This document shows, in pieces, positions 1-8,606 of a stretch of DNA of 11,103 bases. A model generated the notes under the pieces. It saw nothing but the letters and a program-made list of their open reading frames with translations. It did no database searches and was not told the DNA's origin. This DNA comes from a bacterium (GTDB lineage: Bacteria > Patescibacteria > JAEDAM01 > Absconditabacterales > Absconditicoccaceae), in assembly GCA_030528665.1 (NCBI GenBank), contig JAUMYK010000031.1:1-11103 (forward strand), in the 5' to 3' direction. The translations under genes were made by a program, and so were the position numbers. Every line of letters starts with the position of its first letter. The stretch's first letter is position 1.

Positions 1-600
1 CTCTCTACAGTTTACAAAGCCCTGGTGAACTGCAAGTAGATGTAAGCTTCCCCTACGGAAGAAGTAAACAGATTTGCTGTTATAATGCAATAGATGATTG
101 CACAAGATGGGCATATGGAGAAGTCCTAGAAGAATATTGAGTAATAGAAAGTATAGATTTTGTCAGATGATTACTAGAAAAAATCCCTTTTTCTGTGCAT
201 ACGATCAGAACAGATAATGGGAAGGAGTTTGGAAGACAATTTAGTGAATATTTACAAAGCAAGGGAATTAGACATGTAAAAAATGAGCCTTATATGCCAC
301 AACATAATGGTAAAATAGAAAGATATCACTGAACTTGGAAAAGATTAGAAGTAGTATTTTGGGAAAAAGAGATGGAGCTAGAAGAGCTAAGATATAGGAA
401 TACTCAATGGCTATGCTATTATAATTGCTATAGAAGGCATACATGATTAGCTATGCAAGGGCTAACGCCCTTGAAAAAGCTCATCATTTCTTTATCCTCT
501 CTACAATGTGTAAACTTATCTATGCAACAGTACAATTGTCAAAAAACTCCTTACCTATTGCATTTCTTTGCCAAAATCATATGCTAAGGACTGAAATGTG
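1..600 (+). mobile_element. Right part of an IS481-like insertion sequence (partial)
   Basis: The first ~590 bases hold the C-terminal half of a transposase; the left end lies outside the window. No terminal inverted repeat can be named because the partner end is missing, so the right boundary (set near 600, just after the transposase stop at 585-587) is a guess. The transposase uses UGA as glycine like the host genes, so the element is at home in a code-25 lineage. Confidence 0.55.
3..587 (+). CDS. IS481-like DDE transposase, integrase core (5' truncated by window)
   Basis: This is the catalytic part of an rve/integrase-core transposase, which cuts and joins DNA ends during transposition. 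Numbering from the first visible codon, the DDE triad is D13 (in QVDVSFP), D71 (in RTDNGKEF) and E106 (in GKIERYH), with 34 residues between the second Asp and the Glu. Family-typical stretches are PGELQVD, YNAIDDCTR, PQHNGKIER and the C-terminal YNCYRRHTGLxxxxxTPLKKL. Four in-frame UGA codons (138, 168, 330, 444) must be read as glycine to keep the domain whole; the one at 444 gives the RHTGL glycine expected in this family. The frame ends at TAA 585-587 after 194 visible residues. The pattern fits IS481 best, but related IS3-type elements share most motifs. The N-terminal DNA-binding region is outside the window. Confidence 0.8.
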
Positions 601-636
601 TTTTATATCAGATTTTTTTATTTTTTTTCTTTCGCT

Positions 637-1140
637 ATGGATAAGCCAGCTTCAAAAAATTTTCAACCTTTTTTTCGTATTGTGATTTTGATTTTTGTGA
701 TCAAGATTATTATCATTGGAGGGATGACGCTCTATTTAATAGATAAGCATCATACCCCACAACCAAAATCACCCCCTCAAGTTTGCTTTCAAGAGAAGTG
801 TTTTGATCTCGAGATTGCTGATACCCCTACCAAAAGAAAAATTGGGCTAATGGAGCGCAGTACATTGGAGGAGAATAGAGCAATGTTGTTCCTCTTTGAG
901 CAGGAGGATCTCCATAGTTTTTGGATGCAGGATACCTTGATTCCCTTGGATATTGTGCGATTGGACCAGGAGGATCGCGTAGTGGAGATACAGCAAGCCC
1001 AGCCCTGTACTGAGCAGCCTTGCCCACTCTATACCCCTTCCCTCCCTGCATATAAAGCCCTAGAATTTAACCAAGGAACCGCTCAAAAAATCTGACTCAC
1101 CACGGGAGATAATATCCTCTTCTCAGGCTTTCAGTCCTAA
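637..1140 (+). CDS. DUF192 family protein with N-terminal membrane anchor
   Basis: 167 residues if started at ATG 637. A hydrophobic segment (about residues 12-36) should anchor it in the membrane with the rest outside. The DUF192 domain covers about 50-165: a short strand with Cys50 and Cys55, TKRKIGLMER, the hallmark SFWMQDTLIPLDIVRLD (94-110), a Cys pair (C124, C129), and KALEFNQGTAQKIGLTTGD (140-158). The glycine of KIGL is an in-frame UGA (1093-1095); stopping there would remove the conserved end, and reading it as Gly restores the family's GxxxGD turn. The frame then ends at TAA 1138-1140. A GTG at 598 is an alternative start in the same frame, with AAGGA 7 bases upstream, but no other gene here uses a Shine-Dalgarno, so ATG 637 is preferred. 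The biochemical role of DUF192 is not firmly known. The gene converges on ileS. Confidence 0.85.
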
Positions 1141-1220
1141 GAGTTCTCTTTATCACTGGAGATTGATGATTTTCGATCAGCTTTCATTTCCATTGTTATC
1201 AGCCCCATTCTTTCTAGCAA

Positions 1221-1250
1221 AAAAACACTCACGAAGAGTGTCTTTTTCTT
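1221..1250. terminator. Bidirectional intrinsic terminator between the DUF192 gene and ileS
   Basis: A perfect 6-bp stem, ACACTC (1225-1230) with GAGTGT (1236-1241), has a five-base loop ACGAA. It is followed on the + strand by CTTTTTCTTT and preceded by a seven-A run (a T run on the - strand). It can therefore end transcripts from both convergent genes. The rest of 1141-1278 shows no gene. Confidence 0.85.
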
Positions 1251-1278
1251 TATTCGTAAATATCCTTTAGGAGTGCTC

Positions 1279-4200
1279 TTACTCAAACTTAATTTCCATC
1301 GACTGAAGCGGCTGCTTCACAGCAATTTTATTTTTGGATCTGATGAAGAGTGCGAGTTTGATAGCTCTTCTCACCATACTAATTTCATCCATGAGTTGCT
1401 GATCAATATAACTAATATGAGCAAAAGGTCGATGACTCAGATGGATTGAGGTCTCTGCAAGCTGTTGTTGCCTGAATGGTGCAAGCTTTTGCCAGAGTGC
1501 ATCCGTGATAAAAGGTGCAAAAGGAGCCATGATCTGCAGATAGCCACTCAAAACGCTGTAGAGTGTCGAATATGCAGAATGCTTGTCCGTACTCATTCCA
1601 GATTCCCAAAATCTTCTTCTACTTCTCCTGAGATACCAGTTGCTGAGCTTTTCCATAAAATCAATACCAATTCTGATTGCTCCATCCAGGTTGTAATTTC
1701 TCAGCCCATGATCTACTTGTTGTAAGCATTGATGATATTCGGCAAGAATTCGCCTATCCAGTTCATGACTAATATGATAGTTAGGAAGCGGTAAGATTTC
1801 TCATGCTTGGAGTTGAATAGGATGATCTGATGCTTGATAGAAGTGTTGCCAGAGCCTAAGCAACGCTTCTTCATTGGCAAGGATGAGGCAGTTTTTCCCA
1901 GGAAATTGGGTAATAATCTTTTCGTGAAGCTGATCAAAAGTAGCTACAATCTGAATTTCAACTTTTTTTCTCAATCCTTCTTCCAATAGCTTTGCAAGTT
2001 GCTCAGCTCAAGCACTATTTTGGCTGATAATCACATCAGCTTGTATTCTGACCAAGGATTCCAAAAGAGCCTGTTTATCTACTGATGTACTGCTATCTAG
2101 CAGTCCAAAAAGCTGTGTCTGATCTGCCTTCCATTGATCAATCTTTGCGTAGGTTTCAAAAAATTTAAAGACATTTTCAAGAGGAAGATTAAAATCCTTA
2201 AACGCCTGTTCCACACCTTTTTCACTAAATCTTAGTGGCTCAGCTCTTACTACTGGAGAACTCAAAGTATAGAGTCTAAATGCATCACCACCTCGCTTCT
2301 CAATAAGAGTTCTTGGATCAGGATAGTTTTTTAGGCTTTTTGACATTTTTTTCCCATCCTCAGCAAGAATCAATCCATTGACTACCACATTTTTAAAGGC
2401 ATTTTCTCCTTTGATCGCATGTCCTACCACATGGAGAGAGCGGAACCATCCCCTGGTTTGATCCAGTCCTTCAGCGATAAAGTCAGCAGGATAGGAGATT
2501 TCGGAGCTTCCCTCACCCAAATAATGATCCTGACCAAACGGCATAGAACCTGACTCAAACCAACAGTCCAAAACCTCAGGGATTCTCTTGTAGGTCTTTC
2601 CATCTTTGATTCCTCGATAGTTGTCAACATAGGGCTTATGCAGATCAACTTCAGTATTTCTGTCATTGTCTCGGTAGTGAAGCTTGATTTCTGCATTATT
2701 GACCTTGTATTTTGGTCTATATTTTCCATATGCAAAATCGCGGAATACTTTTCTCATCAAACGAATCGTATCATCATGTGAGATATAGATGAGCGTTCTG
2801 GTAGGGTAGTGGGTATTCCAGTAGAGGACTGCTCTTTTATTTCTTTCAAAGTACTCTTGCAGATCTTCTCAGTCCAGACCTACAGGTTTGCTCTCATCAA
2901 ATCGGTTGAATGCATCGCATTTGATCGGGAGATTTTGGCTCGCATAGCTGATGAGATCAGTGATACGATTGTCGATAAAGAGCTGATCATTGAGGCGGAT
3001 GACCAAGGCATTATCGTCAGAATTTTTAATATATTCTTTGGCTTCTTTTGCCAAAAAGCGTGTTCTATGTAGCTCATAATGCTCAAAATAGAGTTTTTCA
3101 CATCTTTCTGTTTCCTCTGTCCCAAAATAGGTAATCAAACTTGGTTTAATCGTTTGCCAAGTCCTTGGGAGTGGCGAGATGATAAAAATCGGATCAGGGG
3201 TGGCATCCAGATGTGGTTTGAGTCTTGCTACCAGACCTTCAGCCTGCTGTTGACCAAGTGCATTGAGTCTCGCATCTCCCAGTCCATCAAAGTGATGCAC
3301 CTCGTTAAAATCTGTTCTTCCATGGCGGATAAAAAGGTTTTTAGTCAGATTTTTGGATCCAGTTCTGCTAAGATGATAGAGTTCATCCAGCGTACTAATA
3401 CTCAAGTGATCCTCGCTATCCTCGATATTTTGCCAGATCGGGAGTGGAGATCCCCAATATCTATTTCTAGCGACATTCCAGTCTGGAGCTTGCTGAAGCC
3501 CATTGACAAACCTATTTTTAACTGTTGCTGGAGTAAAATTGATCTGTTCGGCAGCTCAGCTGGTGACTGCGTTCATTTCCTTTTCTTTGATAAACCAGCT
3601 TGACATTGCTTTGTAGATGAGTGGGGTTTTACATCTCCAGCAGTGAGGATAGGAGTGCATGAGAGAGTCAATTTTCACAATCTTTTGCTGAGTTTTAAGC
3701 TCATCAATGATAGCTTTGTTGCTGTCCATCACTTTCATGCCTTGATAGCTTGGTACTTGCTGATCAAAGCATCCGTACTCATCTACTGGCATAAACAGCC
3801 ATTCAAGTGCGTTTTCACTTCAAAGGAGGTTTGCTACAACAGCAAAATCGTCTTCTCCAAATCCTGGAGCAATATGCACAATCCCTGTCCCATCCTCGGT
3901 ACTTACAAAATCAGCAGACTGAACCTGAAAAAACTGCTCTTGATATTTAGGAGCGATCTGCGAATGCTTGATGAAGTCAAAAAGAGGGGTATAGCTCAGA
4001 TTTCTGAGTTCTTTTCCTTTTTGCCTATAGATGAACTGATACTGCTCAGGAGATTTAAAGTACTTATGTACTAGATTTTCCGCAAGAACAAAATACGCTT
4101 GAGCATTGGGGTCGTAGATGGTAACATAGTCAATATCCTCCCCCACAGCTAAAAACATATTGCTTGGGAGTGTCCAAGGTGTTGTTGTCCAGGCTAGGAA

Positions 4201-5319
4201 GTTAAAGCTTCCTTCAATCAGTCCTTTTTCTTCAGGATTGAGCACATTTCTGAAAAGATGAAAATCAATAAAATTCTGAGTGAGTTCACGTGCATCATCA
4301 ATAATATTGCCCTCGATATTGAGTGCAAATCCCAGTTCATTCTCAGATTTTTCTTCTTTAACCCAGACGAGTGAGTTGTGTTTCTCTGTCTCTTGAATAC
4401 TTGGAATATCATTCGTCTTTACCTCAAACCAGTGTACTCTCCATGGCTTGCCCAGATGAATTATTTTTACAGCTCCAAGATAGTCTTTCTCGCTCACTTC
4501 AATGCCGACCTCTTCTTTGAGTTCTCTCTTCAGCGCTGCAATTCGGCACTCACCCTTTTCTACTTTTCCACCAGGAAAAAACCAGAGATTCTCTTTGGCG
4601 TGATGTACCATCGCATAGCGTCCCTCGCTATCTCTGATTACCCCAGCCACCACATCGACAAACCCATCTTCAGAAGCGGAGTAATTTTTGATATTGCTAT
4701 TGTGAAGTGAAAATTTTACGGTGATTGCACTATCTTGTCTATCTGCATAGCCCTCAGAGATTTCACTATTGGAGAGAGGAGTCCCACAGCTAGGGCAGTA
4801 GCCTTGCACCTTAAACCCTTTATAGACTCTATTTTGATTGTAAATACTAGAAAAACATCGCATCACGCTTTCCATAAAATCCAAATCCATCGTGAAATAA
4901 GGATTTTCGATATCAGCCCATCTCCCAGTATGATCGACAAACCACTTCCAATCCGTGCTGGTCTGGTTGACATACTTTCTGCAGGCTTCTACAAAGGTCT
5001 CAATTCAGATTTTTTCTTCAATATCTTTTTTTCCATCGATGCCAAGCTCCTTTTCTACTGCCTTTTCTACAGGAAGCCCATGACAGTCCCATCCTCGCTT
5101 TCTCTTGACCTGATAGCCTCTCATCGCCATATATCTTGGGATGACATCCTTGATACTTCCCGCCAAAAGATGCCCATAGTGCGGAGTCCCACTTACAAAA
5201 GGAGGTCCATCAAAAAATTTATATTGCAGGGCTGGGCTTTTGTGTTGGATCGATTTTTCAAAGGTCTTGTCTTGCTCCCAAAAGCTGAGAAGCGATTGCA
5301 TCAGTTCAAGATTGGACAT
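1279..5319 (-). CDS. ileS: Isoleucyl-tRNA synthetase with inserted Nudix and histidine phosphatase domains
   Basis: Charges tRNA-Ile with isoleucine in the cytoplasm. 1346 residues; usual IleRS is about 900-1050. Order: class I core with HYGH at 47-50; Nudix hydrolase domain about 219-345 with a perfect Nudix box (G251, E257, R265-E266, E269-E270, G272); editing domain starting at WTTTPWTLPSN (377-387) with GTGIVHIAPG (477-486); HSYPHCWR; RNRYWGSPLPIW; histidine phosphatase domain about 658-865 (RHG 665-667, R719, H848); then the resumed core DCWFESGSMP (918-927), KMSKS 991-995 and the anticodon-binding SNWYLRRSRRRFW. PVDEYG and RIPEVLDCWFESGS point to the eukaryote-like IleS2 type. Six in-frame UGA codons read as Gly at residues 105, 500, 588, 817, 1104 and 1173; G105 lies in the conserved GIExFxExCR. 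The start at 5319 is fixed by the promoter at 5357-5384. The C-terminal domain after VKQPL is nearly absent. The protein ends at TAA 1279-1281. Confidence 0.95.
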
Positions 5320-5356
5320 GCTCGTAGTTTCAAAAAAAGAATAAAGTCTGACTTCC

Positions 5357-5384
5357 TTTATAGAAAAGTTTGATCTGTTTTCAA
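5357..5384 (-). promoter_or_regulatory. ileS promoter (TTGAAA-N16-TATAAA)
   Basis: On the - strand, -35 TTGAAA (5379-5384) and -10 TATAAA (5357-5362) are separated by exactly 16 bases. Transcription should start near 5350, about 30 bases upstream of ATG 5319. This rules out in-frame starts further upstream (to 5412) and matches the first aligned residues of the IleRS family. No Shine-Dalgarno precedes the ATG. Confidence 0.8.
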
Positions 5385-5420
5385 TGGATTTTAGAGGATT
5401 ACACAATTTCAATCAAATAT

Positions 5421-5510
5421 TACCACTTTGCTTAAGGTGGTAGATAAGATCTCTTGCAATACTTACAATTTAAACTTGCATTTCTATCTTATCACTTAGT
5501 GGTGCTTTTT
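5421..5510. repeat. Nested inverted repeats between ileS and fusA
   Basis: GATAAGAT (5443-5450) pairs perfectly with ATCTTATC (5486-5493). Inside it TGCAA (5455-5459) pairs with TTGCA (5476-5480), leaving a near-symmetric internal loop of 4 and 5 bases. Outside it ACCACT (5422-5427) can pair with AGTGGT (5498-5503). TACCAC (5421-5426) can instead pair with GTGGTA (5437-5442), so two structures compete. TTTTT follows at 5506-5510. The block lies upstream of both flanking promoters, so it is either a DNA-level site or a small untracked RNA. No tRNA features (T-loop, CCA end) are present. Confidence 0.5.
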
Positions 5511-5540
5511 GAATTATATTTTTTCATTATGGAAAATCCC

Positions 5541-5568
5541 TTGAAAAAAGTCAGCATTTTTTTATAGT
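5541..5568 (+). promoter_or_regulatory. fusA promoter (TTGAAA-N16-TATAGT)
   Basis: -35 TTGAAA (5541-5546), a 16-base spacer and -10 TATAGT (5563-5568). The start of transcription is expected near 5575, giving a short AT-rich leader of about 35 bases to ATG 5610 with no Shine-Dalgarno. Confidence 0.8.
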
Positions 5569-5609
5569 AAAAGTGGTAAGATTTTTTTATATTTACACTA
5601 TTTTATACC

Positions 5610-7715
5610 ATGGCAAACGAGAAAACACCTTTGCATAAGGTTAGAAACATTGGTATTATGGCGCATATTGATGCGGGTAAAACCACTACTACAGAGAGAA
5701 TTTTGTATTATACCGGTAAAAAGCACAAGATCGGAGAAACTCATGATGGTGCTGCTGATATGGACTGGATGGAACAAGAAAAAGAAAGAGGTATTACTAT
5801 TACTTCTGCTGCAACGACTTGTTTTTGGCATGATAATCAGATAAATGTGATTGATACTCCAGGACACGTGGACTTTACTGTGGAGGTGGAAAGATCATTG
5901 AGAGTATTGGATGGTGCTGTAGCATTGCTTGATGGATCTCAAGGAGCTGAACCTCAGACTGAAACCGTTTGGAGACAGGCTGATAAATATGGAGTACCTA
6001 GACTTATCTTTGTAAACAAGATGGATAAGATGGGAGCTGACTTTTACATGTCAATCGAATCAGTTGAGCAGAGATTGAGTGATAAGGCTGTACCTATTCA
6101 ACTCCCTATTGGGAAATCTGATAGCTTTGAAGGTATTATCGATCTTGTAGCGATGAAGTCATATCGTTTTGAAGGAGAAAAAGGAGTAGATATTGTTGAA
6201 GGAGAAATACCAGCTGATATGCAGGATAAGGCGGAAGAATATAGAGAACAAATGATTGATGCAATTTCAATGTTTGATGATGAATTAGCTGAAAAGTTCC
6301 TTGGAGGAGAAGAGATTAGTGTTGATCTTATTAAAAGAGCAATCAGAAAAGGGGTAATTTCAAATGAACTTTACCCAATGCTTTGTGGTACTGCACTTGG
6401 AAACAAAGGAGTACAGCTTGTGCTCAATGCGGTTATTGATTATCTTCCATCTCCACTTGATAGAGAACAAATGGTAGGACATAATCCTGACAAGGAAGAT
6501 GAAGAAGTAATTAGAAAGGTGGATGTAAATGAACCGGTTGCTGCTATTGCCTTCAAAATTATGACCGATCCTTTCGTAGGTACTTTGACTTTCGTGAGAG
6601 TATACTCAGGAACTATTAAGTCAGGAGATACCTTGCTCAATGCAGTAACTGGAAAAAAAGAAAGAGTAGGAAGACTTCTTTTGATGCACGCAAACAAGAG
6701 AGAAGAAATTTCTGAAATTTCGGCAGGTAATATCTGTGCATTCCTTGGACTTAAAGAAACGCAAACAGGACATACGCTTTGTGATATGAGTAAGCCTATT
6801 CTTCTTGAAAAGATGGAGTTCCCTGAACCAGTAATCCACATTGCTATTGAACCAAAATCAAAAGCTGATCAAGAAAAACTCGGTTTGGCTTTGTCAAAAT
6901 TGATGGCTGAAGATCCTTCATTCAAGGCACACGCTGATGAAGAGAGTGGACAAACTGTTATTGGAGGTATGGGAGAGCTTCATCTTGATGTGATCGTTGA
7001 TAGACTCAAAAGAGAACATAAAGTAGAAGTAAATACTGGTAAACCTCAAGTAGCATACAGAGAAACAATCTTCGCTACTGCTGAAGCGAGAGGAATCTTC
7101 AAGAAACAAACTGGAGGTAGAGGTCAGTTCGGAGATGTTGAACTTAGACTTGAAAAACTTCCAGAAGATAAAAACTACGAATTCGTATCTGAGATCAAAG
7201 GAGGTGTGATCCCTAATGAATTCATCCCTGCGATTGATAAGGGAGCAAAAGAAACTATGGCTCAAGGTATCCTTGCAGGATTCCCTATTATCAATGTAAA
7301 GGTGGTTCCATTCTTTGGATCTTACCATGATGTGGATTCTTCAGAAGTTGCATTTAAGGTTGCGACCTATAAAGCTTTCAAAGAAGCGTTTATGAAAGCT
7401 TCACCTGCGATCCTTGAACCGATCATGTCTGTAGAAATCGTGACTCCAGAAGAATATGTAGGTACTGTGATGGGAGATCTTTCTTCAAGAAGAGGTATCA
7501 TCCTTGGACAGACTCCAAGAGGAAATGCAACTGCGATTGCTGCAAAAGTTCCTCTTTCTGAGATGTTTGGATATGCTACTGACCTCAGATCAAACACTCA
7601 GGGAAGAGCTGCCTTCTCTATGGAATTCTCAAACTATGAAAAAGTGCCTGAAATGCTTGCAAAGAAAATTATCGAAGAAAGAGCTGGAAAGGTAAAGAAA
7701 ATGGACGAAGAATAG
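5610..7715 (+). CDS. fusA: Elongation factor G
   Basis: GTPase that drives ribosomal translocation and, with ribosome recycling factor, splits spent ribosomes. 701 residues, the normal length for bacterial EF-G. Visible motifs: P-loop AHIDAGKT (18-25), switch region with [11 protein letters not shown] (about 59-69), DTPGH (82-86) and NKMD (136-139); the later domains include [18 protein letters not shown] and [10 protein letters not shown], and domain V has GRRGxxxG-like [10 protein letters not shown] and a normal C-terminus. It stands alone behind its own promoter, not in the str operon with rpsL/rpsG, and has its own terminator. Unlike its neighbours it contains no in-frame UGA; its glycines are mostly GGA and GGT, as expected of a highly expressed gene. 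Stop is TAG 7713-7715. Confidence 0.98.
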   Translation: MANEKTPLHKVRNIGIMAHIDAGKTTTTERILYYTGKKHKIGETHDGAADMDWMEQEKERGITITSAATTCFWHDNQINVIDTPGHVDFTVEVERSLRVLDGAVALLDGSQGAEPQTETVWRQADKYGVPRLIFVNKMDKMGADFYMSIESVEQRLSDKAVPIQLPIGKSDSFEGIIDLVAMKSYRFEGEKGVDIVEGEIPADMQDKAEEYREQMIDAISMFDDELAEKFLGGEEISVDLIKRAIRKGVISNELYPMLCGTALGNKGVQLVLNAVIDYLPSPLDREQMVGHNPDKEDEEVIRKVDVNEPVAAIAFKIMTDPFVGTLTFVRVYSGTIKSGDTLLNAVTGKKERVGRLLLMHANKREEISEISAGNICAFLGLKETQTGHTLCDMSKPILLEKMEFPEPVIHIAIEPKSKADQEKLGLALSKLMAEDPSFKAHADEESGQTVIGGMGELHLDVIVDRLKREHKVEVNTGKPQVAYRETIFATAEARGIFKKQTGGRGQFGDVELRLEKLPEDKNYEFVSEIKGGVIPNEFIPAIDKGAKETMAQGILAGFPIINVKVVPFFGSYHDVDSSEVAFKVATYKAFKEAFMKASPAILEPIMSVEIVTPEEYVGTVMGDLSSRRGIILGQTPRGNATAIAAKVPLSEMFGYATDLRSNTQGRAAFSMEFSNYEKVPEMLAKKIIEERAGKVKKMDEE

Positions 7716-7737
7716 AATATATTTCTATTGTACAATC

Positions 7738-7764
7738 AACTCCCTCAGTGATGGGGAGTTTTTT
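7738..7764 (+). terminator. Intrinsic terminator of fusA
   Basis: Stem AACTCCC (7738-7744) with GGGAGTT (7754-7760), nine-base loop, followed by a run of T to 7764. It starts 22 bases after the fusA stop. Confidence 0.9.
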
Positions 7765-7802
7765 GTTTACACAAAACTAAATTTTTAAGCAAAGGACAAT
7801 CT

Positions 7803-7822
7803 TTATAATTGAAAAATTATAA
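7803..7822. repeat. AT-only hairpin downstream of the convergent genes
   Basis: A perfect 8-bp inverted repeat TTATAATT/AATTATAA with loop GAAA, between fusA and the end of the CofE-like gene. It has no T run placed for efficient termination on the - strand, and it is AT-only, so it could be chance. I see no clear terminator for the minus-strand operon; the 160-base gap 7716-7875 otherwise holds only the fusA terminator. Confidence 0.35.
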
Positions 7823-7875
7823 TTCAAAAAACACTACTTATAAGTTTTATTAACCTAAAAAATTTCTGCAAATTA

Positions 7876-8589
7876 TTAAGTAAAATTCTGCAATAAGGGG
7901 AAATAAATATCCTGGTCTAAAGAAACCAAGGTTTCAGAATAGTTATCTTTTAGAGTATAGTGAATATCCGGAATTCCTCTTGCAATAAGCATTGGGGTTT
8001 GCTCATTGGTTTCTCCCATAAGATAAACAGCAAAACCACTTAATGATTCTGGGATATTTATCTGAGTAAGTTCCATTTTTTTACCAAACAGATCTTTAGT
8101 TCCTCTTTTGTCAATCAAAGGTTCAAAACCATAGCTATATAAGGCAATTCCTGCGGTTCCATATTTCAAAGGTCTAGAAGTAGTATCTGTTATAATAATT
8201 CCTAGGTGTTTTATTTGATATTTTTTGAGTAAGAAAGTATGTAAGCTCTGAACTTCCTTTTGATAATTTTTGGGCAACAAAATATAGTAGCCGTTCGCAT
8301 TACTTTCATCAATTCCTGCTGATGGAATAACTACATTATCCACAATAGTTAAATGTAATCCTCATGGAATTTTATTATTTATGATATACTTATCAGCCTC
8401 ATCTTCAATCAGCTTTTTTTTATCTATTCCTTGTATTGATATGCATCTTCACTGATGAATGGCGAGAATTTTTGATGAAATAAAAAGTAAGTCACTATCT
8501 TGAAGAGGAGGAAAAACATCATCAAAAAGCGAAAAAAGATCATCTTTTGGAGGCAAAAATAAGCGAGTTTTTACAGCGAAAAATTCCAT
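7876..8589 (-). CDS. CofE-like gamma-glutamyl ligase (F420-0:L-glutamate ligase superfamily)
   Basis: 237 residues, close to CofE length. CofE enzymes use GTP and a divalent metal to attach L-glutamate to an acceptor carboxylate; relatives outside F420 makers are often labelled putative folate gamma-glutamate ligase. Visible: KTRLFLPPKDD near the N-terminus, SDLLFISSKILAIHQGRC (32-49), DEADKY, IPSAGIDESNANGYY (88-102), ITDTTSRPLKYGTAGIAL (133-150), DKRGTKDLFGKKM (160-172) and LIARGIPD. In-frame UGA at 8449-8451 (G47, in HQGRC) and 8362-8364 (G76) must be glycine. ATG 8589 is chosen because an in-frame TAA lies just upstream and the family pattern starts there. It follows the ATP-grasp gene by 17 bases, so the two are one transcription unit. 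Nothing else here suggests F420 synthesis, so the acceptor is unknown. Confidence 0.85.
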
Positions 8590-8606
8590 ATCTTGAAGTT
8601 AATTTA

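Noticed and set aside
471..498. A further TTGAAA-N16-TATCCT promoter for the DUF192 gene
   Set aside because: It lies inside the transposase coding region, its -10 box matches only four of six bases, and it is about 130 bases from the chosen start.
1279..5319. ileS as a pseudogene broken into pieces by stop codons
   Set aside because: All interruptions are UGA only, all pieces are in the same frame, and conserved glycines fall on the UGA sites. TAA and TAG do not occur in the frame.
4735..5373. A 212-codon open frame on the + strand
   Set aside because: It is antisense to ileS, shows no family motifs, and exists because of low stop density opposite a real gene. Other open frames opposite ileS and fusA are rejected for the same reason.
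5421..5510. tRNA gene in the ileS-fusA gap
   Set aside because: No T-loop GGTTCRA, no acceptor stem of seven pairs with the right spacing, and no anticodon arm on either strand.
5559..5582. GTAAAAGT motif shared by the fusA and proS upstream regions
   Set aside because: In fusA it overlaps the -10 box, while in proS it is the hairpin arm downstream of the -10. Different positions and AT-richness make a common function unlikely.
7876..8589. F420 biosynthesis gene
   Set aside because: The fold is CofE-like, but no other F420 gene is present and members of these phyla are not known to make F420, so only the superfamily is named.
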